Assembly (NCBI GenBank): GCA_015680685.1
Contig: MNCI01034933.1
Span: 35,557 to 99,556, forward strand
Direction of reading: 5' to 3'
From: Gnetum montanum
Lineage: Eukaryota > Streptophyta > Gnetopsida > Gnetales > Gnetaceae
Length of the DNA: 64,000 nucleotides
Positions 12,297 through 21,904 of the stretch are shown here, piece after piece. Numbering within the stretch: position 1 is the stretch's first letter; each line of letters starts with the position of its first letter. The notes under the pieces were generated by a model, which was not told the DNA's origin, ran no database searches, and worked only from the letters and a program-made list of their open reading frames with translations. The translations under genes were made by a program, and so were the position numbers.

Positions 12297-12660
12297 TTAT
12301 AGTCATAGCAGACTATCATGGGTTAGGTTTATGTCATGGCCCGTTGGACATTTCTTGTTTAGCGTCATGGGGAACGGTGCGTTGCCAGTTTCTAGTCTTA
12401 GCGGACCGTGAAGAGGCAAACCAGTTTATAGTCTTAGCGGACTCTGGTGAATGCAACTATGGCAGTTTACTATCATACCGGACGGGTGCTAGTTTATTTT
12501 CATTGCCGATGCTCTATGGTATTAGTTTACCGTCATGATGCTAGGACGAGCTATGGTATCAGTTTTAAGTTATAATCCAGGACTGTTCTATGGTATCAGT
12601 TTACGGTCATGATTCCAGGACGAGCTGTGGTATTAGTTTATAGTCGTAACCCCAGGACTC
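12297..12660. repeat. Boundary repeat array C (after integrase)
   Basis: Six to eight imperfect copies of a unit whose core is AGTTTAnnGTCATnnCGGAC, for example at 12,293, 12,388, 12,421, 12,464 and 12,527, later mixed with GCTATGGTATCAGTTTA. The same core borders the nested antisense gene at 16,280-16,455 and 21,729-21,870. Confidence 0.7.
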
Positions 12661-12680
12661 GCATGTACCTAAGCTTGTAT

Positions 12681-13860
12681 TCAAGTATAGAACGGTTTCA
12701 GGAACAAGTGATTGGTTGGATTTGCAAACTCATTTCCTTCCATATCAGCTAACTTGAATGCTCCATTGTCGTATGCTTTGGTGATCAAGTAGGGCCCTTC
12801 CCAATTGGCTGAGAATTTGTCCATGTGTTCCCGAACGGCCTTAAGCACAAGGTCACCTTCCTTGATGGGGTGCTTATGAATGTCGTGCCGATGGCGCTGC
12901 TGTTGTTGTTTTTGGTACCACTCAATCTGATCGAGTGCACGTATGCGTTCCTCCTCTACCGAGTCCAGGTCAATGACACGTAGGTCATTGTTTTTTTCTT
13001 CGTTGAGGAGTCCAGAAAGTGTGATCCTTAAAGATGGTACCTACAATTCTAGAGGTAAGACAGCTTCTAAACCATAAACAAGGCTATATGGTGTTTTACC
13101 TATTGAAGTTCGATGCGCAGTACGATATGCCCATAATGCGTAAACCAGCTATTTGTGCCATCTTCTCTTGCTTTGGGTAAGCATCTTTTTAAGTATTGTG
13201 ATGATGGTTTTGTTTGTTGCCTCTGGTTGCCCATTTCTTTAAGGGTAGTAAGGGGATAAAAATGAGTTTTTGATCCCCAGACTTTCGCAGAAAGTCTTGG
13301 TTTCGGCACTGCTGAATTGTGGCTCGTTGTTAGTGATGATCGTCATAGGAACACAAAAATGGGTTACAATATTTTCGAGAATGAAGTTGCATACGTGTTT
13401 AGATGTGGTTTTTCAAAGGGGAACAGCTTCTACCCACTTCGTGAAGTATTTTGTTGCGGTTATGATGAAACTATGTCCCGTGGAAGATGAGGGTGTTATT
13501 GGTCTGATAAGGTCCAACCCCCACTTTTGAAAGGGCCATGTGATTTGTGCTGTATGAAACTCATTTGGTGGGACATGGATTAGATTACCGTGTCTTTGAT
13601 AGGTACTGCATGTTTTAGCCTTGGATAGATAATCATACTCCATGTGTGGCCAATAATAGCCTAAGCATCTAATCTTTGTTGCCATTGCTTTTGGTGCTAT
13701 GTGTCCTTTGCATAGTCCATTGTGCACTTGTTCAACAATGGTTTGGGCATCAGTATTACCAATGCATGTTAGCAATATGCCTTCGTAGGATTGATGACAC
13801 AACGTGTCCCCTACCAGTACGTATTGCCTAGAATGCTTTCGTAGTGCATCCTTTTGTGCG
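12681..13860 (-). pseudogene. Element 2 integrase
   Basis: Inserts element cDNA into the genome. Read on the minus strand: an H-H-C-C zinc-binding region (HNGLCKGHIAPKAMATKI ... CSTYQRHGN, 13,600-13,740), the catalytic core with the first Asp in WGLDLIRP (about 13,500), the second expected Asp replaced by Asn in IITNNEPQF (about 13,330), and the Glu in NGQPEATNKTI (about 13,220). The C-terminus ends GPYLITKAYDNGAFKL ... LKPFYT, with the stop at 12,681-12,683, as in Tat elements. In-frame stops lie at 13,413, 13,239 and 13,149. Same frame as RT. Confidence 0.88.
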
Positions 13861-13871
13861 TTCGTTAAGTG

Positions 13872-14425
13872 TTACAGTGTTTCACCACGTAGAAGGTACT
13901 CTTTTACATCATCATACCATTCTATCATGTGTGTTGTACTAACAGACGCTATTGGCAACGTATCAAGGGTATCAGTTATTGATTCGACACAACTGGTTAT
14001 GGAGCTTGGCAGTGTATGGAACATGTCAGGCGATATGTTTAATGCTAATGTGGCTAGTGCGTCTGCGATGGTATTATCATTTCTAGAGATGTGTTGCACA
14101 TCAATGTTTTCGAATTGCTTCATTAAGTGTTTTGCCAAGTCACAGTATGATTGTAAATGTTGCGCTTTGCATGTATAAATATCTGTGACTTGGTTCAAAA
14201 CCAGTTGTGAATCTCCTCTGACCACAAGTCGTGTGATGTTTGAAGCCAGTGCTGCCGCGAGACCTCTAAGGAGACCTTCTTACTCTGCTATATTTTTGGT
14301 ACAGTGAAAGTTGAAACGATAAGCAAAGGGTTTGATCTCCCTGGAGGGATAGGTAATGACAGCGGAAGCACTTCCCCCTCGAGAGGTGGATGCTCCATCA
14401 AAGTTTAGAATGACGTCGTAGTCAT
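13872..14425 (-). pseudogene. Element 2 second RNase H (archaeal-type, Tat hallmark)
   Basis: Cleaves RNA in RNA-DNA hybrids during reverse transcription. The frame shows the four acidic positions in order: LNFDGASTS (Asp), CTKNIAE (Glu), VVRGDSQLVLNQV (Asp) and NDNTIADALATLA (Asp). A TAA at 14,280-14,282 interrupts the domain just after the Glu and another stop at 13,872 follows it. It lies after a first RNase H in the same frame; this dual arrangement is known from Tat-lineage gypsy elements and separates element 2 from Athila and chromoviruses. Confidence 0.88.
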
Positions 14426-14609
14426 CGGGCACTATGTCTATTGTGCTTATATTCTTATCTGGGAATTCTGGCTCTATTGTCGCTTGATCGTGTGTTGGTG
14501 ATGTGGCCATTTGATTTGCTATGGCTTGACCCTTAACTGATGATTGCGTTATGTAATGTAGGTCAAACTTAGCTATCATGGCTTTCCAACGTGCTATCTG
14601 ACTTGTCTC

Positions 14610-15870
14610 ATAAATTTTTCTTGTGATGGCTCTAAGCACATTATCCTTGCAGATTATGTTAACTTGATTGTGGAAGAGGTAATGTCGCCATTTCTTTAGA
14701 GAAAAGATTAAGACTAAACATGACCTCTCTATGTCATTGTATTTCTTCTCATGGCCTACTAATGCATGGCTCAAGTAGTAGACAGGGACTTTGGTTCCAT
14801 TATCTTGTTTCTGACAAAGCATGGACGCGATTGATGAGTTCGAGGTTGTGAGGTAGATGTAAAATGGTTTATCATTTTGGGGTGGATAAACCGTGGGCAG
14901 TCGGGTAAGTGCCGCTTTAATATTATCAAACGCTTCCTGGCATTGTGGAGTCCATTCAAAATGGACATTCTTGCGCAACAAGGGATTCATAGGTTTTAAT
15001 TTATCTGTTATTTTTTCTATGAACCTTCTGATGAACTGTAGTCTACCTTGTAGACCTCGAAGTTTAGTAAGGTTGCCAGGTGGTTTTAGGTTTGTTATGG
15101 CCTTAACCTTATCGGGGTCTACTCGTATCCCTACTTTTGAGGCTATGAATCTAAGCATTTTACCTGTTTTGATGCCAAAGACGCATTTCTTTGGATTAAG
15201 TCTCAGTTCATATTTTAAACAACGTTTTAATACAAGGTCAAGATCTTGTACGTGTTGTTCCGATGTCTTTGATTTAACCACAATGTCGTCCACGTAGTCG
15301 TTGAGAGAGTGTAACATGTAATCGCTAAAGATGAATGGCATCGCCCTTTGATACGTGGCCCTAGCATTTTTGAGACTGAAGGGCATCATTGTATAACAAA
15401 AGGTTCCCCATGGTGTCATAAAGGTAGTCCAGAGCTGATGCTCTAGGTTAATACGTATCTAGTTGTATCTCGAGAAGCCATCCATAAAAGATAATAGGGC
15501 ATGCCCTACAGTTGAGTCGACAAGTTGATCGATGCTGGGTAGGGGAAAATCATCTTTTATGGTTGCGACGTTGAGATCTTGGAAGTTAATCCATAAGCGA
15601 ATGCTTCTGTTCTTCTTCGGGACAATGATCATGTTGGATACCCATTCGGCGTAATCGACAGCTCGAATGAAACCAGCCTGATAAAGTTTGATGATCTCAT
15701 TGTGAACTGCCAATGCCACCTCAGGTTTAACCTTTCGTGCCTTTTGTTTTACAGGTCTTAATTTTGGATCAAGGATGATGTTGTGCTGGACGATTCAGGG
15801 ATCTAACCTAGGCATGTTGGTGTAAGACCAAGTGAATGCTTTCATGTTGTTTCGAAGCACATCTTCTATG
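14610..15870 (-). pseudogene. Element 2 reverse transcriptase and first RNase H
   Basis: RT region about 14,900-15,870: start PEVALAVHNEI, then VSNMIIVPKKN, the first catalytic Asp in LLSFMDGFSRYN, the FCYTMMPFSLKNARATYQR segment, and the YVDDIVVKSK active site, intact. The connection and first RNase H follow at about 14,610-14,890 (YIYLTTSNSSIASMLCQ ... YNDIERSCLVLIF ... LFHNQVNIICKDN); its usual first Asp is replaced. In-frame stops are at 15,795-15,797 and 15,459-15,461; the latter falls directly after the SRYN motif. The frame continues without a shift into the second RNase H and integrase. Confidence 0.92.
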
Positions 15871-15887
15871 TCTTTGGCCAGAGGAGC

Positions 15888-16226
15888 TTACAATAGTGTA
15901 CTTAATTTTAGTATCTTGGTCTCACTGTCAGACATAACGATGGGGGTTTCGATCAATGGGTCTTCAGTGATATTTTCAGCTTCTATGTCAAGGGACTTTG
16001 TCATACCTTGGTAGTTATCTAGCGTTTGTTGTGTCGAGGCTATGACTGCGTCGTCTGTTGATAAACTTAAGTCGATGAGATTGATGTCAATGTCCCTTGC
16101 GATTTGTCTATGCGGCCCATTGATGATTAATGGTGCGGATAAATGTTGATAATCCATTGGGCTGGCTCTTGCCAATGAACAGAGAGCAGAATGAGGTGAT
16201 AAGTATTGCTCGATGTTTTCAGGCAA
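15888..16226 (-). pseudogene. Element 2 pol N-terminal extension upstream of RT
   Basis: An open stretch of 112 residues in the RT frame (starts LPENIEQYLSPHSALCS), closed by TAA at 15,888-15,890, after which RT sequence continues in frame. No known domain was recognised. It begins right after AG on the minus strand (16,227-16,228), so it may be the first codons after the proposed pro-RT intron. The stretch between it and RT reads MKAFTWSYTNMPRLDP, the normal lead-in to RT in plant gypsy pol. Confidence 0.65.
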
Positions 16227-16279
16227 CTTAAATTGTGTGCACGTGCAAAATGGTGGTTTATCGTCACAACAGGATGCAT

Positions 16280-16455
16280 GGCAGTTTAAGGCCTTACTAG
16301 GCCACAGGTGGTAGTTTAAGGCCTTACCGGGCCAACATGGCAGTTTAAGGCCATATCGGGCCGATATGGCAGTTTAAGGCCATGCCGGGTCGATATGGCA
16401 GTTTAAGGCCATGCCGGGCCGATATGGCAGTTTAAGGCCATACTGGGCCGATATG
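16280..16455. repeat. Boundary repeat array A: six tandem 29-bp units
   Basis: About six head-to-tail copies of a 29-bp unit with the core GGCAGTTTAAGGCCATGCC followed by GGGCCGATAT. The first two copies are diverged, the middle three nearly identical. It stands between the RT side of element 2 and the promoter of the nested gene. There are no spacers, so this is a simple tandem repeat. Confidence 0.92.
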
Positions 16456-16671
16456 TACATGGAAGAGTTTATGTTGAAATGTTTAGTATGAATACGTGAA
16501 GTTGGATTTTACAAGGGAACCGGGATGTAGTGATACTTATTTTGTATTAAATATATATATATTTTTCATTTTTTTTCTTTTAAGAAAATTTTGACTAAAA
16601 TGAATAAAAAAATGCAAAAAGAGGCAAACCGGAAGGCGGTGGCGCCGATAGTGGTGGCAGTGGCAGAGCGC

Positions 16672-16680
16672 TATATAAAG
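16672..16680 (+). promoter_or_regulatory. TATA box of the nested antisense gene
   Basis: CTATATAAAGG on the plus strand, about 275 nt before the ATG at 16,948. It follows a GC-rich stretch (16,630-16,670) unlike the AT-rich tract before it. The distance fits a 5' untranslated part of about 240 nt. Confidence 0.65.
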
Positions 16681-16699
16681 GGGGGGGTTGTCATTTGTT

Positions 16700-17760
16700 A
16701 CTACATTGAATTTGCAGTGTAATCTCGAGCGTAAGCGTAATCTTGAGCGTAAGCGTAGACGACCCGACGTAAGCGTAAGCGACTAAACCTTGAGTGTAAG
16801 CGTAAGCACCCAAACCCTAGCATAAGCACAGAGCGTAGAGGTCAAAGCATCAGTGTAGACTCTAACTCAGTGTAGAGGCTCAGCATAGGCGTAAACGGTT
16901 TCAACGCTCAGCGTAAACCTGTTAATCACAGCGTACAGGATGCCGAGATGGGCAAAGGTAAGGAAGTGGAAGTCCAGGGGAGGAAGGGACCTGAACTAAC
17001 CTTCGCAGAGGAGAGCGAGGCCATGCTGCAGTGTCTGCCTAGGCCAAGGGTTCCATCATGGCCTGGATCTTCACACAGGTAGGCTTTGAAACTGTCTTTG
17101 TTAGTTATTTTCATCTGTACCAGTTTCTTAGCGTAAACGGTCAACGTAGAGGGTTTCGGCGTATACGCCCGGCGTAGACAATTAGCGTAGACAGTTTCCT
17201 TGGCGTATGGTGCCTAGCGTAGACAGTCAGCATAGACAGATAGCGTAGACAAGTAGCGTAGACAAATAGCGTAGACGTTTTCTATACACTGAGCGTATAC
17301 TGCACATAGCCTAAGTTGTTTGTAGCGTAATCTGTTTTATCAATGCACAGTGTAAAAAAATTTCCGGCATGAAGCATAGATGATTTTATCAGCGTATACG
17401 CTGACTATTTGCTTACAGCGTCTAGCGTAGACTATTTACACAGTGTTCAGTTTAGACTATTTACACAACATATATTGTTTATGCAGCATATACGTTGGGG
17501 GCTTTTACGGTGTATACGTTGAGGGTTTCTACGACGTATACGCTGAGGGTTTCTACAACGTATACGCTGAGTGTTAGTAGTTAATTATTTTCAAGTGGGG
17601 TTCAGCGTAGAACTATTTTCATGGCATATAGTGTGAACTGTTTTCGGTGTAAACTTATTTTACAGCATATACGCCCAGCGCATACGCCGAGCGTTAACAG
17701 TTTTGACAGCATATACGCCCAGTGTATACGCCGAGTGTAAACAGTTGGTAATTTTTCCAA
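16700..17760. repeat. GCGTA-word array in leader and first intron of the nested gene
   Basis: Dozens of copies of AGCGTAnAC, GCGTATACGC and CAGCGTATAC-type words, in the 5' leader (16,725-16,935) and throughout intron 1 (17,130-17,745), with exon 1 between them nearly free of the words. The same words fill the LTR U3 and the 5' leader of element 2. Confidence 0.85.
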
Positions 17761-17843
17761 GTGTTGGCCTATGATATGAAATTTTGTTTTTCATCTGCTT
17801 TTCATGTATGGCTGATTTACCATGGCGTTTGGGTTGCTTGCAG

Positions 17844-18293
17844 GGACACTAAACCTTTTCTCCTGGTTGTTGAGCTCGTTGGGGTACTGACGTGGTTTGG
17901 CCCCATTGAGGCTGATGAACCTACCCCAGATTTGATCATTGACAACAATGGGGTCTAGTTCAGAGAAGGTGCGTTTGAATTCTTGGCCTTCATGCTGGAC
18001 AGTTTTAAAGTGGTGGTTTGGTCGCATCTAAGTAAACTAGTGGCACAGAGCGTGCTTGAGGCAATGTTGTCGGGAGCCACGGAGGGTGTCATAGTCTTCA
18101 TGGAAGACATTGATGAGGGGCTGCTTGTGATCGAGGGTGGCCCCTCTGGTGGGCTAAAATCCACTCGCTTGTTAATGCGCGTGTGGGCCTAATTGCCACG
18201 AGGGCGTGATTATCTGAACAACACTCTGTTTTTAGCTGCACACGGACACACGTTGTTCCAGAACCCTCCTGGTACCGTGTACCGGGTGGATAG
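17844..18293 (+). pseudogene. Exon 2 of nested gene: FCP1/NIF-like HAD phosphatase domain, catalytic residues lost
   Basis: In one frame, with stops at 17,956 and 18,190, the exon shows the landmarks of plant FCP1/SCP-like phosphatases in order: a hydrophobic strand KPFLLVVELVGVLTWF where the DxDG(T/L) motif belongs (both Asp absent), FEFLAFMLDSFKVVVWS followed by a helix QSVLEAMLSG (family: FLxFxFExFxVxVWSSR, VxxVLxxL), and near the end GRDYLNNTLFLAAHG then FQNPPGTVY (family: DYNxSNTLLLDDSP, NPPHTAI), with the DD replaced by AA. FCP1-type enzymes dephosphorylate Ser/Thr, notably on the RNA polymerase II tail. Without the aspartates this domain could not be catalytic. The assignment is by eye. 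Confidence 0.6.
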
Positions 18294-18709
18294 GTAGGAT
18301 CGTTTAAGCTTGTTGTTTCTTTCTGTTGTTTGGCATTTGCTTCTGTTTTAACATCCGTTCGTTTGTAGGCCTAAAGTTAACACAGACAGGACATGCGTTG
18401 AGGATGATAGGCTTGCTCTAGCCCATACCACTCTAGAGGCCTTTATGGCAGGTCCCACCCTTCGTGGAGCTATGTTAGCTCAAACCAAGGGTGATATTAT
18501 ACATTTTTACAAGAGATTCTCTAGAGCGTTCGCTCAATGCACAGCTCGTGGATGGTTGCATGGAGATTGGTCGCCTAAGTGACCAATTTTTCCTCGTGAC
18601 TCTAACTTGGGTAGCACATTTAAGTCCACAACTGAAGGTAAATGACAGTATTTGTTTGTTCAACTGTCTGGGGTTATACTAATATGATGATTTCGAATTA
18701 TACCTACAG

Positions 18710-19754
18710 TTGATGTTCCTCTTGGTGGAGACCCTGTTGCAACCGGACGAACTGAGACTACCTTATCCATGAAGTTCGGGGAGGTCAGCAAGGCTCAAAT
18801 GGTTGTGCACTCATGCCCTGCCATCCATCATTTGTTGTTTAGACAATGCTGGCCTTATGGAGCTCTTTAAGGCCCCGAGCCCTGATGTGTCAATAGCAGA
18901 AATGATCGGGATCGTGGATTCCTTCAATGAGTCTGTGTCTTACTACAACACCCAGATTAAGGGTGTTAAGATAGTTTTCCATCTATCACCTGAATTCTTT
19001 TCGAACTTGTTTGGTGTACCGGAGGATGGTATAAATGTAGTTTTAGATAGGGCTCATAAAGAGCTCCGTACGGTTCATGAATTATAGGATTAGTTGTGTG
19101 TTGCCAAGGGTGCCAAGGGATTCCCTATGCAGGAGAAGGCAAAGGTTGAGGAGGTGAATGAATTATATCCCCTGTTTAGGGCACGTGTATTTCCTAAATC
19201 CCTTTCCTAGGTGCAGAGTCTTGGGGTTGAAGCTGTACGTATTATGCGAACCGTCCTAGAAACCGGCATGCGTTATAACTGGGCCCAATTTTTGTTGTCG
19301 GGCCTTCATAAAGAGATAGTTCAATTACGCTCAAATGTCGAGGCATAGTCTCACTTTACTTTCACATTCTTTGCCGGTTATTTTCGCCACTTAGCTGATT
19401 TTTTGGTGGTTCGTGCGGACAACAAGTATGTTCTACGGGATCGAGGTAAATTATCCCACCCATGGATCAACCACTTGTTTGAAATAGCCAAGTCCCAGGA
19501 TGCGCCCGAGGCAATTGATGAATCCGTCTCTATCACGACAAGGGGATCATTTGGTACCTCAATCCACACACGTGATAGTGTGGGGTTGGAACCAGACGAT
19601 GTGCCTTATACTGCAAAAAGAGCAGAACGGGTCATCAAAGAAACCATTGGCAAGGCCAAATTGAAGCTGACAAAATGTGAACGTTCAACCGAGGAGGCCT
19701 CAAATGTGGACGAGCCACAGGTTAAGCGCATACAATTCAAGATGCCTGCCTGAG
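18710..19754 (+). pseudogene. Exon 4 of nested gene: plant transposon-type domain
   Basis: After a start in the frame of exon 3 (VDVPLGGDPVATGRTETT), the frame shifts by one near 18,830 and continues DNAGLMELFKAPSPDVSIA ... YYNTQIKGVKIVFHLSPEFF ... LFGVPEDGI. A target-like pattern of aromatic helix, then 'KGVKIxFxxSPEFFxxLxGxPxxG', resembles the domain annotated in plants as putative plant transposon protein or plant mobile domain, found in extra ORFs of plant retroelements. The C-terminal part (RYNWAQFLLSGLHKEIVQL, FFAGYFRHLADFLVV) is helical. Stops are at about 19,086, 19,209, 19,347 and 19,751. The match is by pattern only. Confidence 0.45.
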
Positions 19755-19856
19755 GTAAGTAAACTTAGTACCTTTATTGCTTTATCATTTTCATCTTACT
19801 CATGATTTTTACTTCGACCACTTACATGTTACTGATGCCTTCAAACTTGATTTGAG

Positions 19857-21448
19857 AAGTGAGGAGGCAGGAATTAGAGATGATCATTGAAGCGGAGGAA
19901 ACCAGAACGAAGTTATTGACTGATGAGGAAGAGGCCGACAAGGATCAGACGAAAAAAATGAAGGAGCTACGGGAAAACACCATGGAGACTAAGCCGGTGG
20001 ATGACCAGAGTGGTGTCGATGAAATGTTCAGTAGCTTCCTCAAGGGAAAGTTGGACCTTGGCGATCCTCCAAACCTAGAAGGGGATAGAGAACATGGTAT
20101 ATTTTCTTTTATTTTGCTTTATGTTGCTTCGTTAGCTATTATTTCCATGGTATTTTACTTTTGTGTTTTCATCTCTTCCAGATGAAGGCAGCGAAACCAG
20201 GACGATGCGGCTGGACGTACCCATGAAGACAGTTCCCCCTGAAAGGACCACAGAGGTTAGTCCGTCTCGCACTTGCGGGCCATTTACTTGGACAGAGATG
20301 CTAAGTAAAATGGATTTTATGGTTGGTATCACTGAGGAGGTTGTTGAACAAATCCAGGAGGTCCACCCTGAAATAGGTATATATATATTTCGAGATGTTT
20401 GCAGCTTTAGAGTTTCACACCTTATTCTTGTCATCTTAGCATTTGTTTTCTTTGTGTGCATAGGTGCTAAACTGAGGTGGGATCCTTCTGAGACAATTAG
20501 CATAGAGAGTTTGCCCACGTTATCCCCAGAAGTCAAGCAGGTGCCAAGGCCAGTTTATGAGAAAGTGGCAGAGGGTCTTGTACACAACGCCAAATCGCTC
20601 TGGACTTGTAGGCGTTCTGTGGAATAGTTGTGGTTGTAGATTCAAGCAAAGGAGAAGGAAGTCTCAGAGTTGTCGGTTGAGCATGAAGATCTAAAGGCTA
20701 AATATGAGTTCGCCTCTACTAAACTAAGTGGTGATCGCTCTTGGCGGACCTTCGAGGTCACGTATACCAGGTATTGGAATTTGCTCAATCGTCACGCGTC
20801 ATTGACATGGAGACTAGGAGAGCGTAAGGCTCAGATAGACCTACTAAACCTCAAGTGTCAAGATTGGAAAGCTTTTGCTTCCAAGGTACGCAAATGGGGT
20901 CAGGATGAAAAGAACCACAAACATCATTATAAGAAATTGTTGAAAGAAGTGTCCATTGAAAAGTGTTAACTGGAAATGTTTGTGGAGGGTCTGGGTCTAT
21001 GCTCTGCATTCGATACTTTTGCTCAAAACACAACTGTCGAGATGGAATCGCCTACAAGGGTGATTACAACTGCTTCTGGGGAGGTATCCATGGGAGAATT
21101 CCCTTTAAAATGTCCTACTTGGTCAGCCGTTGACAAGGGGAAGGCCTTGGCAGATGTCGACCTAGGCCTCGATGAGACCGACTGGACTAGTGTCTCAGAA
21201 GAGGAAATCCTTCGTCGGTTGGAATTCGGCTTGGGGGGATCTCCTGCGGTAAGAATTTTGTTATTATGAACTTCATGCGTTGCAAATTATTTGAAATTTT
21301 ATCTTTCTCTTATTCTTACGTTGATTATCTCTTTTTGAATTTTCAGGATCAAGGTAGTGACAATGTCTACAAAGTTGGTCCCAGTGAAGCGGGGGCCCAT
21401 GATGCCAGCGGGTCTAAAGGGGACGATCCTCCCACCCTAGATGTTTAG
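19857..21448 (+). pseudogene. Exons 5-8 of nested gene: charged, coiled-coil-like C-terminal half
   Basis: Exon 5 is Glu/Lys-rich (IIEAEETRTKLLTDEEEADK). Exon 6 carries GPFTWTEMLSKMDFMVGITE. Exon 7 is long and helical with heptad-like spacing (EKEVSELSVEHEDLKAKYEF ... LGERKAQIDLLNLKCQDWK ... KHHYKKLLKEVSIEKC), then acidic. Exon 8 is a short hydrophilic tail ending PPTLDV and TAG at 21,446-21,448. The acceptor of exon 5 could be at 19,857 or 19,860; both keep the frame. No enzyme motif was recognised. A downstream T-rich tract with TTTGTA (21,540s) could serve polyadenylation. Confidence 0.55.
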
Positions 21449-21728
21449 TTTTGTTTATTTAGTTTTTTTTTGTTTTGTTTTTAACTCAGATTTATACGGG
21501 AATTGTAAATTGAGATGAACGAAACCAGTTAACTCTTGTATTTGTACATCATTTCATGGAAAAACAAAGATTTTTTTGTTGATTTTGAGTTTAATCGCAA
21601 ACACGACACAACAATGTAAAATGTTTTGGTTTGTTTTTGTGGTTTAAGCGTAATGCGTGGATGTAATTATAAGTTGGAGTATATAATGATAAATGAAAGA
21701 GGAAAATAAAGCATAAGTGGATATTCTA

Positions 21729-21870
21729 GTTTAAGGCCATTTCGGGCCCCAGCGTAAGCAAGGAACGTTTCGAATGACACAGGTGGGTTTCTCGGTTGAC
21801 CAACCATTTCTAATCGTGGCTAGTTTTATGTTGTTGTGGACATGGTAGTTTAACGTCATTTCGGACAATT
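21729..21870. repeat. Boundary repeat B (protease side of the nested gene)
   Basis: Two separated copies of the boundary core: TAGTTTAAGGCCATTTCGGG at 21,729 and TAGTTTAACGTCATTTCGGAC-type at 21,846. They mirror array A on the other side of the antisense gene and array C after integrase. Confidence 0.65.
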
Positions 21871-21904
21871 TGTTTTTTTATTGGTTTAGTAATTTTTTAA
21901 TTTT

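Larger units (their letters stand above)
16948..21448 (+). pseudogene. Nested antisense gene, eight exons, inside element 2 (novel chimeric ORF)
   Basis: Inferred exons: 16,948-17,078; 17,844-18,293; 18,369-18,637; 18,710-19,754; 19,857-20,096; 20,182-20,376; 20,464-21,248; 21,347-21,448 (stop TAG). Introns are 765, 75, 72, 102, 85, 87 and 98 nt, each GT...AG, and the reading frame is kept over every junction. Total is about 1,070 codons. Exon 1 starts MGKGKEVEVQGRKGPELTF. Exon 2 is HAD-phosphatase-like, exon 4 transposon-domain-like, exons 5-8 charged with coiled-coil potential. In-frame stops at 17,956, 18,190, 18,580, several in exon 4, 19,751, 20,625, 20,637 and 20,967, plus one frameshift near 18,830, make this copy a pseudogene. 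It runs opposite to the retroelement and has its own TATA box. Antisense ORFs are known in Tat elements, but usually after pol; gene identity is unknown. Confidence 0.75.

Noticed and set aside
14893-15297. Plus-strand open frame of 134 codons opposite RT
   Set aside because: Antisense shadow of the conserved RT frame, no domain, no promoter or splice pattern like that of the nested gene.
16280-16455. CRISPR-like array of 29-bp repeats
   Set aside because: Units are head to tail without spacers, in a plant nuclear retroelement.
17905-17930. CTGATGA as a hammerhead ribozyme core
   Set aside because: No GAAA partner or stems around it; the site is inside exon 2 coding sequence.
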